This document shows positions 1 through 5,840 of a stretch of 7,525 nucleotides of DNA, one piece after another. Origin of the DNA: an uncultured Selenomonadales bacterium (GTDB lineage Bacteria > Bacillota > Negativicutes > Selenomonadales > Selenomonadaceae); NCBI GenBank assembly GCA_937910665.1, contig CALEPR010000068.1, positions 1-7,525 of the forward strand, given 5' to 3'. How positions within the stretch are numbered: position 1 is the first letter of the stretch; the number at the start of each line of letters is the position of its first letter. The position numbers were made by a program, and so were the translations under genes. Below the pieces are notes generated by a model. It did no database searches. It was not told the DNA's origin and was given only the letters and a program-made list of their open reading frames with translations.

Positions 1-132
1 ATTTTTATGATTAACGGAGTCGGTCTTGAGCCGGGCATTGATAAAAAAAGTTTTGGAAAATTTGGCAACGGTTTTATCTGGGAAGAAGAAATTATGAATC
101 CGATTTTGGAAAATATTTTTGTTAAAAAGTGA
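1..132 (+). CDS. C-terminal end of an unidentified protein (partial)
   Basis: An open frame enters from the left edge and runs 43 codons to a TGA at 130-132, ending in the residues ENIFVKK. Base use (TTT, AAA, GAA, ATT rich) matches the genes that follow, which supports real coding sequence. The fragment has no motif I recognise; it contains a short Gly/Phe-rich stretch (SFGKFGNGF). The stop lies only 22 bases before the next start, so the two genes are probably in one transcript. Function unknown; the start is outside the window. Confidence 0.6.
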   Translation: MFMINGVGLEPGIDKKSFGKFGNGFIWEEEIMNPILENIFVKK

Positions 133-154
133 TTTAAAGTTTGGGGGAATTTTG

Positions 155-1225
155 ATGAAGAAAAAAGTTTTATCGGCAATTTTGGCAGGAATGTTTACGC
201 TCGGAAGTTTTTCAATTTCAGACGCGATGAGTCGCGAAGAAATTTCTGCGATTAAAGTTTCCAAGTCAGGAAATTTCAAGTACTGGGAAAAAAATTCTGA
301 AGTCAAAAATAAATTGGTCGCTTATGTCAAAGATGTGACGAACAAGAGCAGTAAAAATTTTATTCCTGTCGAGGACAGAATTGCAACTTTTGATATGGAC
401 GGAACTTTTCTTTGCGAAACTGCGCCTTACTATTTTGAATGGATGCTTTATTTAGATCGTGCGCTTTACGATGAAAATTTTACGCCGTCGCAAGCTGACA
501 GAGATTACGCGAAACAAATTGAAGACGCAATTAGAAATACAGGGAAATTTCCAAAAAATGTTGACGTTGACGAAGCGAAGTCACAGGAAAATGTTTTTGC
601 GGGAATGACACCTGCGGAGTACGAAACTTATGTAAAAAATTTCATGGAAAAACCTGTCGAAGGTTTGACGAATTTAAAATGGGGCGAGGCTTTTTATTTG
701 CCTATGGTCGAAGTGATAAAATATTTGCAGGCGAATGATTTTACAGTTTACATTGTTTCAGGCAGTGACAGACCTGCAGTCAGAATTTTGGCTTGCGATT
801 TGCTGAAAATAAAATCGAACAACGTCATTGGTTCAGATCCAAAAATTATTTCCGCGAACCAAGATGAAAATGACGGCGGCAATTATGTTTATCAAAAAAA
901 TGATTATCTTGTGCGCGGTCACTTGATTGAAAAAAATTTGAAGATGAACAAAGTTTCTTACATTGCGAAAGAAATCGGCAAGCAACCTGTTTTAGGTTTT
1001 GGAAATTCCAGCGGCGATACTTCGATGCTCAATTACGCGGTCAACGGCAACAAATACAAAAGCGAAGCATTTTTTGTAATTTGCGACGACGTTGAGCGCG
1101 AACTTGGAAATATTTCAAAAGCTGATAAGTGCAGAAAACTTGCTGTGGAAAACGGCTGGAATTCTATTTCCATGAGAAATGACTGGAAAACAATTTATGG
1201 TGACAATGTTCAGCGCGAAAAATGA
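155..1225 (+). CDS. Exported HAD-superfamily phosphatase
   Basis: A 356-residue haloacid-dehalogenase (HAD) superfamily hydrolase, probably a phosphomonoesterase acting outside the inner membrane. Residues 1-24 form a Sec signal peptide (KKK, hydrophobic stretch, likely cleavage after ISDA). There is no lipobox cysteine. HAD motif I is D80-M-D82-G-T84 (nucleophile and acid/base Asp), motif II is the VSGS at 201-204, a motif III lysine is near K273/K276, and motif IV is GNSSGDTS at 283-290 with D288 as metal ligand. The ~115 residues between motifs I and II are a large cap. The overall pattern resembles phosphoserine-phosphatase-like HADs, but the substrate cannot be told from sequence. The ATG at 155 is chosen because GGGGGAA (143-149) lies 5 bases upstream and the signal peptide begins there. 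An in-frame TTG at 119 lies inside the preceding gene and is unlikely. Probably co-transcribed with that gene. Confidence 0.85.
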   Translation: MKKKVLSAILAGMFTLGSFSISDAMSREEISAIKVSKSGNFKYWEKNSEVKNKLVAYVKDVTNKSSKNFIPVEDRIATFDMDGTFLCETAPYYFEWMLYLDRALYDENFTPSQADRDYAKQIEDAIRNTGKFPKNVDVDEAKSQENVFAGMTPAEYETYVKNFMEKPVEGLTNLKWGEAFYLPMVEVIKYLQANDFTVYIVSGSDRPAVRILACDLLKIKSNNVIGSDPKIISANQDENDGGNYVYQKNDYLVRGHLIEKNLKMNKVSYIAKEIGKQPVLGFGNSSGDTSMLNYAVNGNKYKSEAFFVICDDVERELGNISKADKCRKLAVENGWNSISMRNDWKTIYGDNVQREK

Positions 1226-1310
1226 AAACTTGTAGGAACAAGTTTCAGGGATAAGGTTTAAGGGAATAGAGAAAATTAAATCCTCTGAACTAAAACCTTT
1301 CTCTGAAACT
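1226..1310 (+). promoter_or_regulatory. Two overlapping hairpins upstream of the toxin-antitoxin genes
   Basis: Hairpin 1 is a perfect 8-bp stem, AAACTTGT (1226-1233) with ACAAGTTT (1238-1245), closing an AGGA loop. Hairpin 2 pairs 1241-1259 with 1293-1310: 18 base pairs with one bulged T (1252) and one G-U pair, around a loop of about 33 bases. The two share bases 1241-1245, so they cannot both form fully. No T-run follows either, so neither is a standard intrinsic terminator. The region lies between the phosphatase stop and the antitoxin ribosome binding site. It could be an RNA control element or the operator of the toxin-antitoxin operon. TCTGAA recurs at 1284, 1302 and 1323. The structures are seen; the role is inferred. 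Confidence 0.5.
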
Positions 1311-1350
1311 GTGAATACAATTTCTGAAAATTTTTTTGGGAGGTGTAAGA

Positions 1351-1587
1351 ATGTCAGAACTTAGAGCAGAGGCTTTTAGTTTGATAGAAAAAATCCCTGA
1401 AGAATATTTGTTGGCAATAGTTCAGTACGTCAGACGCTTTGAAAATAAAAATTTTGCTGATGAACAGGCGATGTTCGCAGAGTGGGAGCAAGACCCGGAC
1501 ACTTACGAAGATAAAATTGCAGAATATGTTCACAGTTTCGTTAAAAATGTAAGGCGTGAATCAAGAGAAAATGAAAATTTTAATTGA
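1351..1587 (+). CDS. Putative antitoxin of a PIN-family toxin-antitoxin pair
   Basis: A 78-residue acidic, mostly helical protein that begins MSELRAEAF and has a LIEKIPEEYL motif near its N-terminus. That N-terminal pattern is common among small antitoxin-like proteins encoded just before PIN-domain toxins. No DNA-binding fold is obvious by eye, so the call rests mainly on size and on the toxin gene that overlaps its 3' end by 17 bases. The ATG at 1351 is preceded by a strong ribosome binding site, GGGAGGTG (1338-1345). A TTG at 1336 in the same frame overlaps that site and is rejected. By analogy with type II modules it would bind and neutralise the PIN nuclease and repress its own promoter. 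The hairpin region upstream is a candidate control site. The antitoxin family is not assigned. Confidence 0.7.
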   Translation: MSELRAEAFSLIEKIPEEYLLAIVQYVRRFENKNFADEQAMFAEWEQDPDTYEDKIAEYVHSFVKNVRRESRENENFN

Positions 1588-1975
1588 CACCAACATTTTA
1601 ATTTCTGCATTATTTTTTGGAAAATTCCCCAAAGAATTTTTAAATGACGTACTTGATGAAAATTTTGAAATCTGCATAAATGATAAAATTTTTTCTGAAT
1701 ATGAAAAAACTATAGGCAGAAAGATTGCCAAGAAAAAAATTTTAGATGAAGTTCTTTATGAAAGATTTTTGGAAAAAGCGAACTTTTTTGAAAGTGTGTC
1801 CGATTTAAAAATTTGCCGCGATCCTGACGACGATAAATTTATAAATTGCGCGATAGATGCAAAGGCAATTTACATTGTAAGCGGCGATAATGATTTGTTG
1901 GATATAAAAAATTTTGCGGGAATTGAAATTGTGACTGCTAGGGAATTTTATGAAAAATATTTGCGAGGAAAATAA
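1571..1975 (+). CDS. PIN-domain ribonuclease toxin
   Basis: A 134-residue single-domain PIN protein of the type annotated as 'putative toxin-antitoxin system toxin component, PIN family' (TIGR00305/COG1569). The expected acidic metal-binding residues are present: D6 in IDTN, E43 in FSEYEKT, the DPDDDKF cluster at 84-90, and D106/D108 in VSGDNDLL. It ends with the usual IEIVTAREF strand-helix. The domain is full length with no missing catalytic residue, so an active, Mg-dependent endoribonuclease is expected. Its RNA target is unknown. The ATG at 1571 overlaps the antitoxin gene by 17 bases, which points to translational coupling. A GTG at 1556 is an alternative start that would add five residues. 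The next gene begins 66 bases downstream. Confidence 0.85.
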   Translation: MKILIDTNILISALFFGKFPKEFLNDVLDENFEICINDKIFSEYEKTIGRKIAKKKILDEVLYERFLEKANFFESVSDLKICRDPDDDKFINCAIDAKAIYIVSGDNDLLDIKNFAGIEIVTAREFYEKYLRGK

Positions 1976-1988
1976 TTTTCTGTTTGAC

Positions 1989-2017
1989 TTGAAAAAATTT
2001 CTGTAATTTGGTAAAAA
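1989..2017 (+). promoter_or_regulatory. Candidate promoter for mlaD-tolC
   Basis: A TTGAAA box (1989-1994), a 17-base spacer and TAAAAA (2012-2017) with an extended -10 TG at 2009-2010 lie in the 66-base gap between the PIN toxin and mlaD. The -10 is a weak match in AT-rich DNA, so this is only a candidate. Read-through from the toxin-antitoxin genes is also possible, since no terminator is visible between them. Confidence 0.35.
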
Positions 2018-2027
2018 AACTTTTGCA

Positions 2028-2044
2028 GGGAGGTGAAAAATTTG
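2028..2044 (+). promoter_or_regulatory. Ribosome binding site that sets the mlaD start at TTG
   Basis: GGGAGGTGA (2028-2036) is a near-perfect Shine-Dalgarno sequence. An in-frame GTG at 2033-2035 sits inside it and so cannot use it. The TTG at 2042-2044 lies 5 bases after it, at normal spacing. The start is therefore read as TTG, giving a protein that begins (M)SAEAKVGAF. Confidence 0.75.
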
Positions 2045-3343
2045 TCGGCTGAAGCAAAAGTCGGAGCATTTGCAGTCGGCGGACTCATGGCGTTGAGTTC
2101 TGCAATGTATGCTGTCGGAGATTTTCATTTCGGCGCGGACGACGATATGACTTTGTACGCAGGATTTAGACAGGTTGTCGGTTTGCAAGATCAATCTTCT
2201 GTCCAACTCAGCGGCGTTCCGATTGGAAGTGTCGCCGAAATAAAAAATGACGGCGCAGGAGTCACCGTGACTTTGAAAGTTGATCCCGAAGTCAAAATTC
2301 CAAAAAATTCTGCGGTGACTATTTCCTCAAGCGGAGTTATGGGTGAAAAGTTTATAAATATTTTGCCGAGCAAGGACGACGGAAATTATTTGCAAAATGG
2401 TGATTATCTCTACGGCACTGAGGAAGCTGACATGAATGCAGTCTTTGAAAGCGTGGACAAGGTTATGAGTAAAGTTGAGGAACTTTTGACATCTGTGCAA
2501 ACTATTCTCGGCGATAAAACTTTTCAAACTTCAGTCGTCGAGATGAGCAAAAATATGAAAGATGCCTCCGCGAATATGAATACCTTGATGAGTTCGCTTG
2601 CAAAAATGGCGACCGAAAACGAAGGCAACGTCGCGCAGGTGATGGATCAACTTAACGCAACTTTGGCGAGCGTGACGCGTAGCATGGAAAATATCGAACA
2701 CATGACGAACAATCTCGATCAGTTTGCTGGAAATCCTCAGACAGTCGAGGACTTGCAGAGTACGCTGAAAAATATTTCCGACACTTCAAAAAATGTGGCG
2801 GCGATGGCAGAGAACATGAATAAATTTGCGGGAGATCCAAAAGTTGCCGAAGATTTAAAAATTACAGTCAGCAACGCAAAAAGTTTGACTGAACGTGCGG
2901 ACAAAATTCTCGGCAAAGTTCAGGGCGCGACGGATAAAATTTCAAAAGTTGACGTAAAGCCTTCTGTTGAAGTATTATACAGCGGTAAAAAATCTGATTG
3001 GAATACAAATTTAAATGTCGCCGTTTCGTCGGGTGATGTTTCCTTGAATCTCGGAGCGGAGGACATTGGCGACGGAACAAAATTAAACGCGCAGGTCGGA
3101 AAAAAATTTAATGACTTGGGAGTGCACGCAGGAATTATTTCAGGAAAGCCGGGCGTTGGACTTGACGGCTATTTTGGGAAAAAATTTAAAATTTCTGCCG
3201 AAGGTTACGATCCCAATGACTTTAAATTGAGGTTGAAATCTCAGTACAAAGTTACTGATTCAACATATATTCTTGGCGAGTGGCACGACGTGAATCACAA
3301 AGACAACCGCGCCGCTTACGTCGGTATCAAACAAGAATTTTAA
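2042..3343 (+). CDS. mlaD: MlaD-family MCE protein with C-terminal outer-membrane beta-barrel
   Basis: A 433-residue lipid-transport protein. Residues ~5-25 are one membrane segment (AKVGAFAVGGLMALSSAMYA). Residues ~38-110 are an MCE domain, with YAGFRQVVGL, the VQLSGVPIGSV core and VTISSSGVMGEKFINI. Residues ~130-300 are a long helical rod rich in Asn, Met and Ser, with an internal repeat. Residues ~305-433 are alternating short strands with Gly/Asn/Asp turns, ending YVGIKQEF; a final Phe is typical of a barrel insertion signal. E. coli MlaD is about 180 residues and lacks the rod and barrel. This long form matches the MlaD described for Veillonella parvula, proposed to bridge inner and outer membranes for phospholipid traffic. 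tolC follows after 25 bases. The usual partners MlaE and MlaF are not present here. The start is TTG (see the ribosome binding site entry). The barrel is inferred from strand pattern, not from a search. Confidence 0.85.
   Translation: MSAEAKVGAFAVGGLMALSSAMYAVGDFHFGADDDMTLYAGFRQVVGLQDQSSVQLSGVPIGSVAEIKNDGAGVTVTLKVDPEVKIPKNSAVTISSSGVMGEKFINILPSKDDGNYLQNGDYLYGTEEADMNAVFESVDKVMSKVEELLTSVQTILGDKTFQTSVVEMSKNMKDASANMNTLMSSLAKMATENEGNVAQVMDQLNATLASVTRSMENIEHMTNNLDQFAGNPQTVEDLQSTLKNISDTSKNVAAMAENMNKFAGDPKVAEDLKITVSNAKSLTERADKILGKVQGATDKISKVDVKPSVEVLYSGKKSDWNTNLNVAVSSGDVSLNLGAEDIGDGTKLNAQVGKKFNDLGVHAGIISGKPGVGLDGYFGKKFKISAEGYDPNDFKLRLKSQYKVTDSTYILGEWHDVNHKDNRAAYVGIKQEF
2723..2920 (+). repeat. Two-copy 34-residue repeat in the MlaD rod
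   Basis: Within mlaD, FAGNPQTVEDL (protein residues 228-238) recurs as FAGDPKVAEDL (262-272), exactly 34 residues later. Each copy is followed by a similar helical stretch containing an S/T-K-x-hydrophobic pattern. The DNA copies are diverged, so this is an old protein-level duplication and not a recent DNA repeat. Confidence 0.6.
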
Positions 3344-3346
3344 TTC

Positions 3347-3374
3347 AATGAGGAATGAGGAATTAGGAATGAGG
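3347..3374 (+). repeat. Four tandem 7-base repeats at the tolC start
   Basis: Four units in a row: AATGAGG (3347), AATGAGG (3354), AATTAGG (3361) and AATGAGG (3368). Units 1, 2 and 4 each contain an ATG, and each GAGG can act as a ribosome binding site for a later unit. The ATGs at 3348 and 3369 are in the tolC frame; the one at 3355 is not. The repeat forms the whole translation start region of tolC. Confidence 0.8.
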
Positions 3375-4838
3375 AAATTTTTGAAAAAAAATTTGGCAGT
3401 GGCGGTGGCTGTCGGAGTCATTGGATTGTCATTCGCTGCTGAATCTGTTTTCGCTGCGACGGCAAGAAATATTGATCTTGATGAAACTGTTCAGCTTGCT
3501 CTGGAAAATAACCGCACAATTAAACGCGCAATCGTCAGCCGTGAAAGCGCGTACTGGAGTTTGAAAACTGCCGGAAGCAGAATGGGTCCGACGGTCGGTC
3601 TTTCCACTCAAGGTCAGGCAGTCGGCGGGAGTTATTATAAAAATCAAGGTTACTCTAATCACAGAGCTTTTTCAAGTTCAGCAAGTTTTTCCATGCCGAT
3701 TTATGATGGAAATCTTTTGAAGGAAGGCAGAGTTGCGGCTCGCTACGGTTTGAATTCCGCCGATTTGACTTTGGAAGATACTTTGCAGGCTGTCAAACTC
3801 CAAGCGACAACTTATTACTACAGAGTTTTGCAGACAAAAAATTATATCGAAGTCGGCGAGGAAAATGTTCGCACTTTGCAAGAACATTTGAACAACGTCA
3901 ACGCACAATTTCGCGCAGGAACAGTGGCGAAGGCGGACGTTTTGTCCTCCGAAGTCAACTTGGCAAATGCCCAGCAAGCATTGGTAACTTACAATAATAA
4001 TTATGATGTTGCGGTTGCAACTTTGAGCAATTATCTTTTACTTCCGGCGGACACAATTCTTCGCACACAAGATCAACTGACTTATACAAAATATAGTTTA
4101 AATCTTGAGGACTGCACGGCTTACGCTCTGGATAATCGTCCCGATGTTGCGGCGGCAGATTATGCAGTTAAGCAAGCAGAATCTTCAAAACGCTCGGCAA
4201 AAGCCGGACACAGACCAACGGTGAACGCAGTTGCCTCGACAGGAATCAACGGCGAAAATCCTTTCGACAATGATAAATCAGATTCATGGACGGCAGGGAT
4301 CAGCGCAAGCTGGAATATTTTTGACAACGGCTTGGTAAATTCTCAAGTTCATGCGGCGGAGGCTGCAATCATTCAAGCGCAGGAAGCGGCGGCGGCGACT
4401 CGCGAACAAGTTCAGCTTGATGTGCAGAGCGCATTTCTTTCGCTTCGCGCGGCTGAAAAAAATATTGCCACGACAAAAACTGCAATCGCCAGCGCAGAAG
4501 AAGATTTTAAAATCGCGCAGGTCAGATATGCGGCAGGTGTCGGAACGAACTTGGACGTTATGGATGCCTCGACGAAATTGACGCAGACAAAAACAAATTA
4601 TTATGACGCTCTCTACAATTACAATACCGCAAAAGCCAACTTGGATAAAGCGATGGGAATCCCGGTCGGAATTGATGTAACAAGATATGTTTCGGCTGAG
4701 GAGGACGGGAAATCCGCCAACAAGGCTCGCGAAGAGGCTGCGTTAAATTCCAAAGCAGGAGAAGAACCAAAACATTCAGACGTTGCTCCTGTTGTTACGA
4801 TCGATTTGTCAAACGCAAAACCTGTTTCGACAAAATAA
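3369..4838 (+). CDS. tolC: TolC-family outer-membrane channel protein
   Basis: A 489-residue outer-membrane efflux protein. Residues 1-29 form a Sec signal peptide (RKFLKKN, then an Ala/Val-rich stretch, cleavage after ESVFA). No cysteine follows, so it is not a lipoprotein. Two OEP repeats cover ~35-228 and ~245-430. Each has long alpha-helical stretches (coiled-coil tunnel) flanking beta segments such as SASFSMPIYDG and GISASWNIFDNG; the paired aromatic-hydrophobic-D-x-G motif is typical of TolC. QVRYAAGVGTNLDVMDA near residue 385 is the family's conserved turn before the last helix. The last ~50 residues form a charged, Lys/Glu/Pro-containing tail. The ATG at 3369 is chosen because GAGGA (3357-3361) lies 7 bases upstream; the ATG at 3348 has no such site. 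As a trimer it would give an exit duct for an efflux pump or type I secretion. Which pump is unknown, and no pump genes are nearby. It follows mlaD by 25 bases. Confidence 0.88.
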   Translation: MRKFLKKNLAVAVAVGVIGLSFAAESVFAATARNIDLDETVQLALENNRTIKRAIVSRESAYWSLKTAGSRMGPTVGLSTQGQAVGGSYYKNQGYSNHRAFSSSASFSMPIYDGNLLKEGRVAARYGLNSADLTLEDTLQAVKLQATTYYYRVLQTKNYIEVGEENVRTLQEHLNNVNAQFRAGTVAKADVLSSEVNLANAQQALVTYNNNYDVAVATLSNYLLLPADTILRTQDQLTYTKYSLNLEDCTAYALDNRPDVAAADYAVKQAESSKRSAKAGHRPTVNAVASTGINGENPFDNDKSDSWTAGISASWNIFDNGLVNSQVHAAEAAIIQAQEAAAATREQVQLDVQSAFLSLRAAEKNIATTKTAIASAEEDFKIAQVRYAAGVGTNLDVMDASTKLTQTKTNYYDALYNYNTAKANLDKAMGIPVGIDVTRYVSAEEDGKSANKAREEAALNSKAGEEPKHSDVAPVVTIDLSNAKPVSTK

Positions 4839-4864
4839 TTTTTTCTGATAAACAAGCGGAGAAG

Positions 4865-4896
4865 GCAGACAATTTTTTCAGATGTCTGCTTTTTTT
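4865..4896 (+). terminator. Intrinsic terminator after tolC
   Basis: GCAGACA (4865-4871) pairs perfectly with TGTCTGC (4883-4889) around an 11-base loop, followed directly by seven T (4890-4896). It ends the mlaD-tolC transcript 27 bases past the tolC stop. Confidence 0.88.
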
Positions 4897-4909
4897 GTGT
4901 CGCGCTTTC

Positions 4910-4938
4910 TTGCCAAAGACAAAAAACAATGTTAAAAT
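4910..4938 (+). promoter_or_regulatory. Extended -10 promoter for ispE-gntR
   Basis: TTGCCA (4910-4915, 5 of 6 to consensus), a 17-base spacer and TAAAAT (4933-4938, 5 of 6), with the extended -10 TG at 4930-4931. It starts 14 bases after the tolC terminator. Expected transcript start is about 4945, leaving a leader of only ~11 bases. The -10 region overlaps the in-frame ATG at 4929, which rules that out as the ispE start for this transcript. Confidence 0.7.
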
Positions 4939-4955
4939 TTTTTTCGGTGATGATG

Positions 4956-5825
4956 ATGATTCAAGAATTTGCAAGAGCAAAAATAAATTTGACGCTGGAC
5001 ATTTTAGGCAAGCGCGAGGACGGCTATCACGAAGTAAAAATGTTGATGCAAACTGTCGAACTTGCCGACGTTGTCGAATTGTCTAAAATTTCTTCAGGAA
5101 TAAAATTGCAAGTCGATGCAGAAAAAAATTTTGGCGGCGAAAATATTCCTGTCGATGAAAAAAATTTAGCTTACAAAGCGGCGATCGAAGTTCAAAATTA
5201 TTGCGGAGAAAATTTTTGCGTTGCCATAAATCTTACAAAAAAAATTCCTGCGGCAGCGGGTTTGGCGGGCGGAAGTTCTGACGCAGCGGCTGTGATTCGC
5301 GGAATGAATAAACTTTTTAATTTGAAACTTTCTGTAGCTGAACTTTGCGAAATTGGAGCGCAGGTCGGCTCGGACGTTCCTTTCTGCATAGTCGGCGGAA
5401 CTTGTCTTGCAGAAGGTCGCGGAGAAATTTTGACAAAGTTGCCGGACTTCAAAAAATATTTTGTCGTTCTGATGAAACCGCGTGGAGAAATTTCAACTGC
5501 TTGGTCTTACAAAACTTTTGACGAACTTCCCGCAGAAAAAATTTCTCATCCGCCGACGCAGGAAATTATAAAACTTTTGGACTTGGGAGAATATGAAAAC
5601 GCCTTCGCGAAATTTAAAAATGTCCTAGAACCTGTCGCGCTGAAAAAATTTCCCGCAATCGACAGGTACAAAGAAAAAATGTTTGAAGCCGGAGCAAAAT
5701 TTTCAATGATGTCAGGTTCAGGTCCGACAATTTTTGCACTGGCGGACGACGAAGTTACAGCAAAAAAAATTGCGTCGAGTGTCGAGGGACAGGGAGCGCA
5801 AATTTTCATAACAAAAATTTTTTAG
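4956..5825 (+). CDS. ispE: 4-(cytidine 5'-diphospho)-2-C-methyl-D-erythritol kinase
   Basis: IspE phosphorylates the 2-hydroxyl of CDP-methylerythritol with ATP in the cytosol, a middle step of the MEP pathway to IPP and DMAPP. The 289 residues match the family length (E. coli 283). Visible marks are the N-terminal ARAKINLTL with K9, LGKREDGYHEV, GHMP-kinase motif 2 (PAAAGLAGGSSDAAA, 98-112, the ATP phosphate loop), catalytic D140 in GSDVPF, and the C-terminal GHMP motif MSGSGPT at 252-258. Nothing is missing. Three ATGs in a row (4950, 4953, 4956) follow GGTGA (4946-4950). The last is preferred by spacing and because the protein then begins MIQEFARAKINL, as relatives do. An ATG at 4929 would add nine residues but sits in the promoter. 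gntR follows 15 bases after the stop. Confidence 0.95.
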   Translation: MIQEFARAKINLTLDILGKREDGYHEVKMLMQTVELADVVELSKISSGIKLQVDAEKNFGGENIPVDEKNLAYKAAIEVQNYCGENFCVAINLTKKIPAAAGLAGGSSDAAAVIRGMNKLFNLKLSVAELCEIGAQVGSDVPFCIVGGTCLAEGRGEILTKLPDFKKYFVVLMKPRGEISTAWSYKTFDELPAEKISHPPTQEIIKLLDLGEYENAFAKFKNVLEPVALKKFPAIDRYKEKMFEAGAKFSMMSGSGPTIFALADDEVTAKKIASSVEGQGAQIFITKIF

Positions 5826-5840
5826 ACAGGATTGATTGAA

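Noticed and set aside
1316..1321. TACAAT as a -10 box for the antitoxin gene
   Set aside because: There is no -35 match 16-18 bases upstream and the extended -10 TG is misplaced; too weak to list.
1805..2206. Minus-strand open frame of ~133 residues over the PIN toxin and the mlaD start
   Set aside because: It is antisense to two well-supported genes, Phe/Cys/His-rich in the way reverse-complement frames of this AT-rich DNA are, and lacks domain signals.
4558..4855. Minus-strand open frames under the tolC 3' end
   Set aside because: Antisense shadows of the TolC coding sequence; no motif and no ribosome binding site.
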